Part shown: positions 44,040 to 53,145 of the stretch, piece after piece
How the letters are laid out: each line of letters starts with the position of its first letter
Position numbering within the stretch: position 1 is the stretch's first letter
Source of the DNA: Streptomyces durmitorensis
GTDB taxonomy: Bacteria; Actinomycetota; Actinomycetes; Streptomycetales; Streptomycetaceae
Assembly: GCF_023498005.1 (NCBI RefSeq)
Contig: NZ_CP097289.1
Location: 5,766,001-5,830,000 of the forward strand
Direction: 5' to 3'
Length of the DNA stretch: 64,000 nt
Notes under the pieces: generated by a model
What the model saw: only the letters and a program-made list of their open reading frames with translations
Told to the model about the DNA's origin: nothing
Databases searched by the model: none
Translations under genes and position numbers: made by a program

Positions 44040-45002
44040 ATGACTCAGCCTCCCGGTCAGCCGCCGCAGCACGGGCCCCAGGAAGGATCGCCGTACGGAT
44101 CGCAGGGCGGATCGCAGAGCGGATCGCCGTACGGACCGCCTTACGGATCGCAGGGCGGGCCCCAGGACGGATTCGGGCCTCCGCAGCAGCCCCAGCCGCC
44201 CATACCGGGGCCGCCCCCGGGTCCTTACGGCGCCCCGCCGCCCCCGCCTCAGCAGCCCGACGGGCAGAACCCGAACCCGTACGCGTCACCGGCGCCGCCG
44301 CCCGCCCAGCCTTACCCCGACCCCTACGGGCAGCAACCCTTCGGTCAGCCCGACCCCCAGTACGCCGGCTACCCGCCGCCCCCTCCGCCCGGCGGCGCCC
44401 CCGGCAAGAACAAGGTCGCCCTCATCATCGGCTCCGTCGTCGTCATCGCCGCGCTCGTCGGCGGCGGCATCTTCCTCGTCACCAGCGGCGACAGCGACGA
44501 CGACCAGAAGCCGAAGGCCGACAAGAGCGTCTCGGCCAGCCCCTCAGCCCCCGGGTCCGAAGCTCCCACCGAAGCTCCCACCGAAGCGCCCTCACCGGAT
44601 CCCGCCACCGAGGACCCCCTCGACGATCCGACCGATGCCGATGCCGATGCCGATGCCGATGCCGATCCCGACGCCGCTGCCGAGCGGCCCGCCGGAGACA
44701 CCGGCTACCAAGGTCAGTGGCAGAACGGCGAGGCCAAGACCCTCACCGTCGGCGCCAAGCTCACCTCCGGGCAGGGCAAGGGCAAGCACTCGGTCTCGTA
44801 CATCGACGCGGGTGGCGACGGGCTCTGCATGGGGCTCGGGCAGGAGCAGGGCGGCGACGGCTTCCGCATCGCCCTCAAGTGCGGCACCGGCGACGACGAG
44901 AAGTACATCTCGGCCGATCTCACCCAGGCCAACGACGAAGTGACCCTCAAGTGGGACAAGGGCGGCGGCAGCGACGTACTGCCGTGGGTGAACAAGGCCT
45001 GA
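44040..45002 (+). CDS. Proline-rich single-pass membrane protein with DA repeats
   Basis: 320 residues from ATG 44040 (GAGGGG upstream). The N-terminal ~120 residues are disordered, rich in Pro/Gly/Gln/Tyr (SPYGSQGG, PPPPGG). One membrane span at ~124-145 (VALIIGSVVVIAALVGGGIFLV), then an acidic linker with a DA-repeat from a GATGCC hexanucleotide repeat (~44634-44670) and an EAPTEAPTEAP run. The last ~85 residues form a small beta-rich extracellular domain with a Cys pair (LCMGLGQE, LKCGTGDD). Family unknown; resembles Pro-rich sensor-like membrane proteins common in Streptomyces. Confidence 0.7.
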   Translation: MTQPPGQPPQHGPQEGSPYGSQGGSQSGSPYGPPYGSQGGPQDGFGPPQQPQPPIPGPPPGPYGAPPPPPQQPDGQNPNPYASPAPPPAQPYPDPYGQQPFGQPDPQYAGYPPPPPPGGAPGKNKVALIIGSVVVIAALVGGGIFLVTSGDSDDDQKPKADKSVSASPSAPGSEAPTEAPTEAPSPDPATEDPLDDPTDADADADADADPDAAAERPAGDTGYQGQWQNGEAKTLTVGAKLTSGQGKGKHSVSYIDAGGDGLCMGLGQEQGGDGFRIALKCGTGDDEKYISADLTQANDEVTLKWDKGGGSDVLPWVNKA

Positions 45003-45196
45003 CCTGGCCTGACCTGCGCGGAACCTCCGTAGAACCTCCGTAGAACCGCCGCCGCCGCCTCCCTGCGAGGGGCCCTCACCGTCCGCCCCACCCCCAGGTG
45101 AGAGCGAAGTTCCCCGCCGGTCACCGCGTGCCACAGGACTGAAACCCGCCCTCCCTACCTTCGGGCCATCAGCCATCAGCCGCGCGGAGGTCTGTC

Positions 45197-46543
45197 ATGT
45201 GGATCCAACGGTGGGACCCGGAAGACGTGAAGTTCTGGGAGGAGGAGGGAGGCGAGCGGGTCGCCCGGCGGAATCTGGTGTTCTCGATCCTCTCGGAGCA
45301 CATCGGGTTCTCCATCTGGACCCTGTGGTCCGTGATGGTGCTCTTCATGGGGCCCGAGTACGGGATCGATCCCGCAGGGAAGTTCTTCCTCGTGTCGATG
45401 GCCACCCTCGTCGGGGCCGTCGCCCGCGTCCCGTACACCTTCGCCGTCGCCCGCTTCGGCGGGCGCAACTGGACGATCATCGCGGCCGGCGTGCTCCTCG
45501 TACCGACCGTCGCGGCCTTCGTCGTCATGGAGCCCGGGACCTCCTACACCACCTTCATGGTGTGCGCCCTGCTCACCGGCGTCGGCGGCGGCAACTTCGC
45601 CTCCAGCATGACCAACATCAATTCCTTCTTCCCGCTGAGGAAGAAGGGGTGGGCGCTCGGGCTCAACGCGGGCGGCGGCAACATCGGCGTACCCGTCGTG
45701 CAGCTCGCCGGGCTCGCGGTCATCGGGGCCGGCGGCGGGCCCCGCGTGCTCCTGGGGATCTACATCCCCCTCATCTTCGTCTCCGCCCTCTGCGCCGTGC
45801 TCTTCATGGACAACCTCGCCACCGTGAAGAACGACACCGGCGCCGCGAAGGAGGCCGTCCGGGACGCCCATACCTGGATCATGGCTTTCCTGTACGTGGG
45901 GACCTTCGGGTCCTTCATCGGGTACAGCTTCGCGTTCGGGCTCGTGCTTCAGACCCAGTTCGGCCGTACGCCGCTCCAGGCCGCCGCCGTCACCTTCATC
46001 GGGCCGCTGCTCGGCTCGCTGATCCGGCCCGTGGGCGGGCGGCTCGCCGACCGGTTCGGCGGGGCCCGCATCACACTGTGGAACTTCGTCGGGATGGGCG
46101 CGGCCACCACCGTGGTCGTCGTCGCCTCCATGCGGGAGTCGCTCGCCCTCTTCGTCGCCGCCTTTGTCGTGCTGTTCGTGCTCACCGGGCTCGGCAACGG
46201 GTCCACGTACAAGATGATCCCCGGGATCTTCCAGGCCAAGGCCCTCCAGAAGGGGCTCAGCGGGGAAGCCGCCGCGGCCTACGGGCGGCGGCTGTCCGGG
46301 GCGTCCATGGGGCTCATCGGCGCCGTCGGCGCGCTCGGCGGGCTCGGGATCAACCTCGCCTTCCGGCAGTCCTTCCAGACCGTGGGGTCGGGGACCGGCG
46401 CCTTCGTCGCCTTCCTGGCCTTCTACGCGGCGTGCTTCTGCGTCACGTGGGCCGTATACCTTCGCCGCCCCGCGGCCGTCCCGGACTCCGGGCAGACCGC
46501 GGACGCGGAGACGAAGCCCCAGCTCACGTACGCACAGGTGTGA
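45197..46543 (+). CDS. narK: NarK-family nitrate/nitrite transporter
   Basis: 448 residues, ATG six bases after GGAGG. Twelve-segment MFS with the two nitrate-signature motifs: GVGGGNFASSMTNINSFFP near 132-150 and GLGNGSTYKMIPGIF near 332-346. Moves nitrate in or nitrite out. Next to an NnaR-type regulator, as in S. coelicolor (narK2, SCO2959) and mycobacteria (recalled), so a role in nitrogen assimilation is likely. Confidence 0.92.
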   Translation: MWIQRWDPEDVKFWEEEGGERVARRNLVFSILSEHIGFSIWTLWSVMVLFMGPEYGIDPAGKFFLVSMATLVGAVARVPYTFAVARFGGRNWTIIAAGVLLVPTVAAFVVMEPGTSYTTFMVCALLTGVGGGNFASSMTNINSFFPLRKKGWALGLNAGGGNIGVPVVQLAGLAVIGAGGGPRVLLGIYIPLIFVSALCAVLFMDNLATVKNDTGAAKEAVRDAHTWIMAFLYVGTFGSFIGYSFAFGLVLQTQFGRTPLQAAAVTFIGPLLGSLIRPVGGRLADRFGGARITLWNFVGMGAATTVVVVASMRESLALFVAAFVVLFVLTGLGNGSTYKMIPGIFQAKALQKGLSGEAAAAYGRRLSGASMGLIGAVGALGGLGINLAFRQSFQTVGSGTGAFVAFLAFYAACFCVTWAVYLRRPAAVPDSGQTADAETKPQLTYAQV

Positions 46544-46553
46544 GGAAGGGGCG

Positions 46554-46580
46554 GTCGTACGCTGGTGTAACACGTACGAC
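46554..46580. promoter_or_regulatory. Inverted repeat before nnaR
   Basis: GTCGTACG-N11-CGTACGAC, a perfect 8-bp inverted repeat spanning 27 bp, starting 10 bp after the narK stop and ~95 bp before nnaR. Overlapping GTAAC-N6-GACAT (46567-46582) partly fits a GlnR half-site. Either NnaR autoregulation or GlnR control is possible. Confidence 0.5.
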
Positions 46581-46675
46581 ATCGTGATGATCCGGGGTTG
46601 TCACGGGCTGTTGGCAGGCTCGTCCAACCCCGGACCACACCATCGCGCAGTACTAGCGGGACGAGAGCAGCTGCC

Positions 46676-47839
46676 ATGCACGCGACCCCTCAGAACGGTC
46701 AGCAGAACGGTCACCAGAAGGTTCCCCTCGCCGGATTCACCGTCGGCGTCACCGCCGCCCGGCGCGCGGACGAGCTCGGTGCGCTGCTCCAGCGGCGTGG
46801 CGCCACCGTCCTGCACGCGCCCGCACTGCGCATCGTTCCGCTCGCCGACGACAGTGAACTCCTCTCCGCGACCAAGGAGTTGATCGACCACGCGCCCGAC
46901 ATCGTGGTCGCCACGACCGCCATCGGGTTCCGCGGGTGGGTCGAGGCCGCCGACGGGTGGGGGTTCGGCGACGCGCTGCTGCGGTGTCTGCGGGGGGTCG
47001 AACTGCTCGCCCGCGGGCCCAAGGTCAAGGGCGCCATCCGGGCCGCCGGGCTCACCGAGGAGTGGTCGCCCTCGTCCGAGTCCATGGCGGAGGTGCTCGA
47101 CCGGCTGCTCGACGAAGGCGTCGAGGGCAAGCGCATCGCGCTCCAGCTGCACGGCGAACCGCTGCCCGGCTTCGTCGAGTCGCTGCGCGCCGCAGGAGCG
47201 GAGGTCGTCGGCGTGCCCGTCTACCGCTGGATGCCGCCCGAGGACCTCGCGCCCGTCGACCGGCTCCTGGACGCCACCGTCGCCCGCGGCGTCGACGCGC
47301 TGACCTTCACCAGCGCGCCCGCCGCCGCGTCCTTCCTGGCCCGCGCCGAGGACCGCGGCATGTCCATCGAGCTCTTCGCCGCCCTCCAGCACGACGTCCT
47401 GACCGCCTGCGTGGGCCCGGTCACCGCGCTGCCGCTGCAGGCCCGCGGCGTCGACACGGTGCAGCCCGAACGCTTCCGGCTCGGCCCCCTCGTACAGATC
47501 CTGTGCCAGGAACTGCCCTCCCGCGCCCGTACGTTGCCCATCGCGGGGCACCGCGTCGAGATCCGCGGTCACGCCGTCCTGGTCGACGACGAGCTGCGGC
47601 CCGTCCCGCCCGCGGGCATGTCGCTCCTTCGGGCGCTCGCGCGGCGCCCGGGGTGGGTGGTCTCCCGCGCCGAGCTCCTGCGCGCGCTGCCCGGCGCGGG
47701 GCGCGACGAGCACGCCGTGGAGACCGCGATGGCCAGGCTGCGTACGGCACTTGGGGCTCCGAAGCTCGTGCAGACGGTGGTCAAGCGGGGCTACCGGCTC
47801 GCGCTCGATCCGGCCGCCGGGTCGAAGTACTCCGACTGA
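46676..47839 (+). CDS. nnaR: NnaR-type regulator: HemD-like domain fused to winged-helix DNA-binding domain
   Basis: 387 residues from ATG 46676. Residues ~22-280 resemble uroporphyrinogen-III synthase (VGVTAARRADELGALLQRRGATV, VATTAIGFRGWVEAAD, ALTFTSAPAAASFLARAE). Residues ~300-380 are an OmpR/PhoB-type winged helix (LRALARRPGWVVSRAELLRAL, DEHAVETAMARLRTALG, VVKRGYRLAL). The fusion and its nitrate-transporter neighbour match NnaR (S. coelicolor SCO2958, mycobacterial Rv0260c class), a regulator of nitrate/nitrite assimilation genes in the GlnR network (recalled). Overlaps the convergent DUF1772 gene by 49 bp. Confidence 0.87.
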   Translation: MHATPQNGQQNGHQKVPLAGFTVGVTAARRADELGALLQRRGATVLHAPALRIVPLADDSELLSATKELIDHAPDIVVATTAIGFRGWVEAADGWGFGDALLRCLRGVELLARGPKVKGAIRAAGLTEEWSPSSESMAEVLDRLLDEGVEGKRIALQLHGEPLPGFVESLRAAGAEVVGVPVYRWMPPEDLAPVDRLLDATVARGVDALTFTSAPAAASFLARAEDRGMSIELFAALQHDVLTACVGPVTALPLQARGVDTVQPERFRLGPLVQILCQELPSRARTLPIAGHRVEIRGHAVLVDDELRPVPPAGMSLLRALARRPGWVVSRAELLRALPGAGRDEHAVETAMARLRTALGAPKLVQTVVKRGYRLALDPAAGSKYSD

Positions 47840-48375
47840 CGGGCCTTGGCGTCCCGTCCCCGCAGCACCAGGGCCCGCGCGAGCAGGCCGATCGCGACGG
47901 TGGAGAGCAGGGTCCGCACCACGTTCCAGGCCAGCCACGTGTCCTCGAACTTCTCGCGCACGGCCGCCGGATCGGAGATCTTCGCCGGGTCGCCCGCGTC
48001 CGCGAGCTCGTCGTTCAGCGGCACGTTCACGGCCGACGTGATCGCGAAGGCCAGGAGATAGACGACGAGCGCCGCGAGCACCCACCGGTACGAGCTCGTC
48101 CCGCGCAGCTGCCACGCCGAGACCGCCGTGAAGAGCAGCGCCCCGAGGAAGCTCGCGAAGAAGACCGGATTGTTGAACGCGTCGTTCATGTTCTGCATGA
48201 CCTCGATGAAGACGCGGTCGTCGCTGCGCCCGAGGCCGGGCATGACGCCGCAGGCGAAGATGTAGAAGGTTCCGGAGATCAGGCCCATGGTCACGACGGC
48301 CGCACCCAGAACGGCCCCGGCACTGCCCTGTCCCCGCTGGTTCGTCCCTCGGTTCATCCCTCGGTTGTCTCTCAT
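47791..48375 (-). CDS. DUF1772 (anthrone oxygenase-like) membrane protein
   Basis: 194 residues from the ATG at 48373-48375. Four hydrophobic segments with the DUF1772 landmarks FYIFACGVMPGL near the first helix, VMQNMNDAFNNPVFF, and VNVPLNDEL before the last pair, where the conserved Asn/Asp cluster lies; the family includes anthrone oxygenases. Here the partner pathway is absent, so a housekeeping role is equally likely. Convergent with nnaR. Confidence 0.8.
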   Translation of the reverse strand: MRDNRGMNRGTNQRGQGSAGAVLGAAVVTMGLISGTFYIFACGVMPGLGRSDDRVFIEVMQNMNDAFNNPVFFASFLGALLFTAVSAWQLRGTSSYRWVLAALVVYLLAFAITSAVNVPLNDELADAGDPAKISDPAAVREKFEDTWLAWNVVRTLLSTVAIGLLARALVLRGRDAKARQSEYFDPAAGSSASR

Positions 48376-48542
48376 GGGTCCGAGTCAACCGGCCGGACGG
48401 GCCCCGGACCATGGTTCCGAAGCGCACCCCCATAAGCGCGCGTCTCACGTCATGCGCGGTGGCAGGGGTTCCGCGCCCGCCCAAGGCGAGGCACTGTAAG
48501 GGGGAGCACTCACCGGTAACCCCACAAGGCGGTGACAGGCGC

Positions 48543-49130
48543 ATGGCACTGGGCATGGACCCGGCCACGTACGAGCTGCGATTCGACTCCGGGCGGAGCT
48601 GTCTGGACCTCGTGGCGACGAACCATCCCGTGGAACGGCTCGACTCCGTGGACCGGCTGCTCGCCTGGCTCGCGGGCGCCGGGCTCATCCCGGATCACAC
48701 GGCCCTGCCGGGAGCGGGACCGGTCTGGCTCGTCGCCTTCCGTGAACTGCGCGCACACGTCGGGCAGTTGGTGCTCGACGAACTCGAAGGGCGGTCCGCC
48801 GAAGCCGCGTTGGCCAGGGTCAACGCCCTCGCCGCGACGGCGCCTCCCGCCCCGCGCGCCGTACGGCACCCCGACGGCAGCCTCGTCCGTGCCCTGGACG
48901 GTGACCCCGGCTGCGCGGCCCTGCTCGCGGTGGTGGCACGCGATGCCGTCGACCTGCTCACCGACCCCGTCGCGCGTGCCCTGCTGCGCCAGTGCGAGGG
49001 CGACAACTGCCCCATCGTGTACCTGGACACGTCCCGCGGGCGCCGCCGCCGCTGGTGCTCCAGCGAGGTGTGCGGCAACCGCGAGCGGGTGGCCAGACAC
49101 CGGCGCAGGGCGGCACTCGCGCGGGCCTGA
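48543..49130 (+). CDS. CGNR zinc-finger (ABATE-type) protein
   Basis: 195 residues from ATG 48543. The N-terminal ABATE-like domain (RFDSGRSCLDLVATN, ERLDSVDRLLAWLAGAGL) is followed by a C-terminal zinc finger: QCEGDNCPIVYLDTS, then RRWCSSEVCGNRERVARHRRR, which contains the CGNR signature. Thought to bind DNA as a stress-related regulator in actinobacteria. Directly upstream of the sigma/anti-sigma pair but with its own spacing (95 bp). Confidence 0.87.
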   Translation: MALGMDPATYELRFDSGRSCLDLVATNHPVERLDSVDRLLAWLAGAGLIPDHTALPGAGPVWLVAFRELRAHVGQLVLDELEGRSAEAALARVNALAATAPPAPRAVRHPDGSLVRALDGDPGCAALLAVVARDAVDLLTDPVARALLRQCEGDNCPIVYLDTSRGRRRRWCSSEVCGNRERVARHRRRAALARA

Positions 49131-49225
49131 TCGAAAACTTTCGGGCACGGCTGAACGCGGCCGCTCCCGTGTACGTACATCCCCGGTGAGCCAGCCAAGA
49201 CGAAGAGCGGACACCGGAGGCAGAC

Positions 49226-49810
49226 GTGCGCAAGGATTCCGCCGTGGCCGATGAGCGCCCGCAGGAACGTCCTCGCCGACATCGCCTGGTCCCTGAACGC
49301 AACGGGCCCGACGAGGAGTTGATGCGCGCCCTCTACCGCGAGCACGCGGGTCCACTTCTGGCCTATGTGCTCCGGCTTGTGGCGGGAGACCGGCAGCGCG
49401 CCGAAGATGTCGTACAGGAAACGCTCATCCGTGCCTGGAAGAACGCCGGTCAGCTCAATCGTGCGACCGGTTCGGTACGCCCCTGGCTGGTGACGGTCGC
49501 CCGGCGCATCGTCATCGATGGCCACCGCAGCCGGCAGGCCCGGCCGCAGGAGGTCGATCCGTCGCCGCTGGAGGTCATCCCCGCGGAGGACGAGATCGAT
49601 AAGGCGCTGTGGCTGATGACTCTTTCGGATGCGCTCGACGACCTGACTCCCGCGCACCGGGAGGTACTTGTCGAGACCTACTTCAAGGGGCGTACGGTCA
49701 ATGAGGCGGCCGCGACACTGGGTATACCCAGTGGGACGGTGCGTTCGCGGGTCTTCTACGCGCTTCGCTCGATGAAGCTGGCGCTCGAGGAGCGGGGGGT
49801 GACGGCATGA
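49226..49810 (+). CDS. sigU: ECF RNA polymerase sigma factor, SigU-like
   Basis: 194 residues from GTG, five bases after CGGAGG. Region 2 (LYREHAGPLLAYVLRL, ERAEDVVQETLIRAWKN-like core near 50-75, WLVTVARRIVIDGHR) and region 4 (LTPAHREVLVETYFKGRTVNEAAATLGIPSG, then TVRSRVFYALRSMK) are complete and there is no region 3. TGAAC-N17-CGTA at 49152-49177 resembles an ECF promoter and may be autoregulatory. ATGA overlap with a zinc-type anti-sigma gene. Position matches S. coelicolor sigU (SCO2954), which affects morphology and secretion (recalled). Confidence 0.87.
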   Translation: MRKDSAVADERPQERPRRHRLVPERNGPDEELMRALYREHAGPLLAYVLRLVAGDRQRAEDVVQETLIRAWKNAGQLNRATGSVRPWLVTVARRIVIDGHRSRQARPQEVDPSPLEVIPAEDEIDKALWLMTLSDALDDLTPAHREVLVETYFKGRTVNEAAATLGIPSGTVRSRVFYALRSMKLALEERGVTA

Positions 49811-50619
49811 ACGAGTCCTACGGACATGACGCGCGGGGCCATGCGGAAGCGGGCGACGTGCACGAGACCGTCGGCGCCTACGCCCTCGGCATCCTGGACG
49901 ACGCGGAGGCGACGGCCTTCGAGGCCCATCTGGCGGGCTGCGCGTTCTGCGCGCACCAGCTGGAGGAGTTCTCCGGCATGGAGCCGATGCTGGCCGCGCT
50001 CGCGGACTTCCCGGACGCACGCGGCGTACCGCGCGGTGTACCGGAGATCGGTGAGCAGCTCGCCGCCAGGCCGAGCCCGCGGCTCGCGGACCGGCTCGTG
50101 GACGAGGTCTCCGTGAAGCGCGCGCAGAAGCGCAGGCGCGGCATGTATCTGGTGGCCGCCGCGGCGGCGCTGATCGTCGGCGGGCCGCTCACGGTCCTCG
50201 CGGTGAGCGACGGCGGCGGTACGACGGACGTGGCGGGCGAACCGCACCCCACGAGCCCCGCCGAGGACGCCTTCTTCAACCACATGGACGACAAGATCAA
50301 GGCCACGGACCCGAAGACCAAGGTCAGCGCCACGGTCGGCACGGAGAAGAAGGCCTGGGGCACGCACACGGTCCTTGAGCTGAAGAACGTGAAGGGCCCG
50401 CTCAAGTGCTCCCTGGTCGCGGTCGGCAAGGACGGCGAGAAGGAGACGGTGACCACCTGGTCCGTCCCGAAGTGGGGATACGGCATCGAGGACAGCCCGA
50501 ACAAATGGGCCCGCAGCCCCCTGTACGTCCACGGGGGAGCCGCGATGGACCGCAACGACATCGACCACTTCGAGGTGACCACCTTCGACGGCGACCGCCT
50601 GGTGGAGGTCGACGCGTAG
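49807..50619 (+). CDS. rsuA: Zinc-type anti-sigma factor, RsuA-like
   Basis: 270 residues. N-terminal zinc-binding anti-sigma domain with HETVGAYALGILD and the H-x3-C-x2-C motif in FEAHLAGCAFCAHQ (residues ~37-48), one membrane span near 115-138 (GMYLVAAAAALIVGGPLTVLAV), and an extracellular beta-rich C-terminal domain (~145-270) ending VEVDA. Holds the upstream sigma factor at the membrane until an outside signal triggers release. Coupled to the sigma gene by ATGA overlap. Confidence 0.87.
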   Translation: MNESYGHDARGHAEAGDVHETVGAYALGILDDAEATAFEAHLAGCAFCAHQLEEFSGMEPMLAALADFPDARGVPRGVPEIGEQLAARPSPRLADRLVDEVSVKRAQKRRRGMYLVAAAAALIVGGPLTVLAVSDGGGTTDVAGEPHPTSPAEDAFFNHMDDKIKATDPKTKVSATVGTEKKAWGTHTVLELKNVKGPLKCSLVAVGKDGEKETVTTWSVPKWGYGIEDSPNKWARSPLYVHGGAAMDRNDIDHFEVTTFDGDRLVEVDA

Positions 50620-50701
50620 GAGAAGTGCACAGAGGGGTCCCCTTTCGCGTACGGTAGACGGCTGCTCAATAGGGCAGCTGCACGTCCGGAAAGGGGCCTC
50701 G

Positions 50702-53086
50702 GTGGCCGACGTACGCGACCGTGAGATCAGCGTCGAACAAGAACATCTCGACCAGGTCTACCGGCGTCTCGAGGAGAAGATCCACGAGGCCGAGTTCCTC
50801 ATGACCGACGCGGCCAAGCGCTCCCAGGTCGGCACGCCCGGCGCGCTCGCCGAGCGGGACGCGCAGGTGTTCCGCGCGGGGGTGCATCTCAACCGGCTCA
50901 ACAGCGAGTTCGAGGACTTCCTCTTCGGGCGGATCGACCTGCTGCTCGGCAAGGACGGCAAGAAGGGCCCGGACGGCGCGTACACGTCGGTCGAGCCCGC
51001 CGAGGACGCGGTGAGCGAGAACAACACCGCCCAGATCGCCGAGACCCTGCACATCGGCCGCATCGGCGTCCTGGACGCCGACTACTCCCCGCTGGTCATC
51101 GACTGGCGGGCCCCGGCCGCGGCGCCCTTCTACCGCTCGACGCCGGTCGACCCCGGCCGCGTCGTGCGCCGCCGGGTCATCCGCTCCAAGGGCCGCAAGG
51201 TCCTCGGCGTCGAGGACGACCTGATGCGCCCGGAGCTCACGGCGACCCTGAACGGCGAGAGCCTGCCGGTCATCGGCGACGGCGCCCTGATGGCGGCGCT
51301 CGGCCAGGCCCGCAGCCACACGATGCGGGACATCGTGGCGTCGATCCAGGCCGAGCAGGACATGGTGATCCGTGCGCCCGCCGCGTCGGTGACGTACGTC
51401 GAGGGCGGCCCCGGCACCGGCAAGACCGCCGTGGCCCTGCACCGCGCGGCCTACCTGCTCTACCAGGACCGCCGCCGGTACGCGGGCGGCATCCTCATCG
51501 TCTCGCCGACCCCGCTGCTCGTGGCCTACACGGAGGGCGTGCTGCCCTCCCTCGGCGAGGAGGGCCAGGTCGCGATCCGCGCGGTGGGCGCGCTGGCCGA
51601 CGACGCGTCCGGCGCGGTGGAGGCCACGGTCTACGACTCGCCCGCGGTGGCCCGGGTCAAGGGCTCGTCCCGGATGCTGCACGTCCTGCGCAAGGCGGCG
51701 CGGGGCGCCCTTGAGGGCACTGCGGGCGGGGCGGGCGCAGCGGCCAAGGCTCCCGCACAGGGCGGCCAGCTGTCCTTCGGGGACTTCGGGGACCTCGGCG
51801 AAGAGGACGACGACGAGGGGCCCCAGATCCCCGCCGAGCCCCCCACGCGGCTGCGTGTGGTCGCCTTCGGCCGCCGCCTGGAGCTGGAGGCCGACGCCCT
51901 GGGCCGCATCCGCCGCAACGCGCTCAGCGGCACGGCCCCCGTCAACCTCCTGCGCCCGCGCGCCCGCAAGCTCCTCCTGGACGCCCTGTGGTCGCAGTCG
52001 GGCTCCGCGGGCCGGCACAGCGACCCGGAGCTCGCCGCCGAGCTGCGCTCGTCCTTCGACGAGGACATCACCTCCGAGGACGACTTCATCCGCTTCCTGG
52101 ACGCCTGGTGGCCCGAACTCACCCCGCGCTCCGTGCTCTCCGCGATGGGCGACGAGCGGCGCCTCGGCCGCTGGGCGCGCCGCGTCCTGAACCCGGGCGA
52201 GGTCCGCAAGGTCGCCCGCTCCCTCAAGCGCGACGCCCTGTCCGTGCACGACGTGGCGCTCATCGACGAGCTCCAGTCGATTCTCGGTACGCCGCCCAAG
52301 CCCCGCAAGAAGAAGGATCTCGACCCCCTCGACCTGCTCACGGGCCTCGACGAACTGATGCCGCAGCGCGAGGAGTCCCAGCGCGAACGCGCCGAGCGGC
52401 TCGCTGCGGAGCGCACCGAGTACGCCCACGTCATCGTCGACGAGGCGCAGGACCTGACGCCCATGCAGTGGCGCATGGTCGGCCGCAGGGGACGGCACGC
52501 CACGTGGACGATCGTCGGCGACCCCGCCCAGTCCTCCTGGTCCGACCCGGACGAGGCGGCCGCCGCCCGCGACGAGGCCCTGGGCAGCCGCCCGCGCCGC
52601 CGCTTCACGCTGACCGTCAACTACCGCAACCCCGCCGAGATCGCCGACCTCGCGGCCAAGGTGCTCGCGCTCGCGATGCCGGGCTCCGAGTCGCCGTCGG
52701 CCGTCCGGTCCACCGGAGTCAAGCCCCGCTTCGCCGTCGTACGCGACAAGGACCTCGGCGCTTCGGTGCGCGAGGAGGCGGCGCGGCTCCTTGACCAGGT
52801 GGACGGCACCGTCGGCGTCGTCGTGGCGATGAACCGCCGCGAGCAGGCGGCCAAATGGCTCGACGGGCTCGGCGGCCGGGTGGTCGCGCTGGGCAGCCTG
52901 GAGGCCAAGGGCCTGGAGTACGACGCGACGGTGGTCGTCACGCCCGCGGAGATCGCGGACGAGTCCCCGGCGGGCCTGCGGGTCCTGTACGTGGCGCTGA
53001 CGCGCGCCACGCAGCAACTGACGGTCCTGTCCGGCGAGCGCGACGACCCGGACGGGGACGGGGTTCCGGACCTGCTCCGAGAATGA
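50702..53086 (+). CDS. HelD-family RNA polymerase-associated ATPase
   Basis: 794 residues from GTG. UvrD-like superfamily 1 ATPase lacking true helicase specificity: an N-terminal helical part (~5-60, EQEHLDQVYRRLEEKIHEAE) that in HelD inserts into the RNA polymerase channel, DYSPLVIDWRAPAAAPFYRS, Walker A GGPGTGKTAVALHR near 236, Walker B VIVDEAQDL near 578, and QWRMVGRR and VALTRATQQL in the C-terminal half. HelD/HelR proteins remove stalled or rifamycin-bound polymerase from DNA. No rifamycin-associated element is seen upstream, so a general recycling role is likelier than induced resistance. Confidence 0.88.
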   Translation: MADVRDREISVEQEHLDQVYRRLEEKIHEAEFLMTDAAKRSQVGTPGALAERDAQVFRAGVHLNRLNSEFEDFLFGRIDLLLGKDGKKGPDGAYTSVEPAEDAVSENNTAQIAETLHIGRIGVLDADYSPLVIDWRAPAAAPFYRSTPVDPGRVVRRRVIRSKGRKVLGVEDDLMRPELTATLNGESLPVIGDGALMAALGQARSHTMRDIVASIQAEQDMVIRAPAASVTYVEGGPGTGKTAVALHRAAYLLYQDRRRYAGGILIVSPTPLLVAYTEGVLPSLGEEGQVAIRAVGALADDASGAVEATVYDSPAVARVKGSSRMLHVLRKAARGALEGTAGGAGAAAKAPAQGGQLSFGDFGDLGEEDDDEGPQIPAEPPTRLRVVAFGRRLELEADALGRIRRNALSGTAPVNLLRPRARKLLLDALWSQSGSAGRHSDPELAAELRSSFDEDITSEDDFIRFLDAWWPELTPRSVLSAMGDERRLGRWARRVLNPGEVRKVARSLKRDALSVHDVALIDELQSILGTPPKPRKKKDLDPLDLLTGLDELMPQREESQRERAERLAAERTEYAHVIVDEAQDLTPMQWRMVGRRGRHATWTIVGDPAQSSWSDPDEAAAARDEALGSRPRRRFTLTVNYRNPAEIADLAAKVLALAMPGSESPSAVRSTGVKPRFAVVRDKDLGASVREEAARLLDQVDGTVGVVVAMNRREQAAKWLDGLGGRVVALGSLEAKGLEYDATVVVTPAEIADESPAGLRVLYVALTRATQQLTVLSGERDDPDGDGVPDLLRE

Positions 53087-53111
53087 CTTCAGAGAGTTGT
53101 CGGGACGGGAA

Positions 53112-53139
53112 TTGCCTTACGGGGATCGTTTGTTACCGT
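53112..53139 (+). promoter_or_regulatory. Candidate promoter of the small RNA
   Basis: TTGCCT (53112-53117), 16-bp spacer, TACCGT (53134-53139). The expected start is seven bases on, at 53146, exactly where the long closing stem of the RNA begins. Confidence 0.55.
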
Positions 53140-53145
53140 TGATGT

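Noticed and set aside
44634..44670. Hexanucleotide repeat as a possible phase-variation tract
   Set aside because: Unit is six bases, so slippage would keep the frame and only change the number of Asp-Ala pairs.
50620..50701. Rifamycin-associated element before the HelD-like gene
   Set aside because: No match to the inverted repeat I recall for rifamycin-inducible genes in this stretch.
50666..53017. 783-codon minus-strand open frame
   Set aside because: Antisense of the HelD-like gene, with no start signal or recognisable motif.
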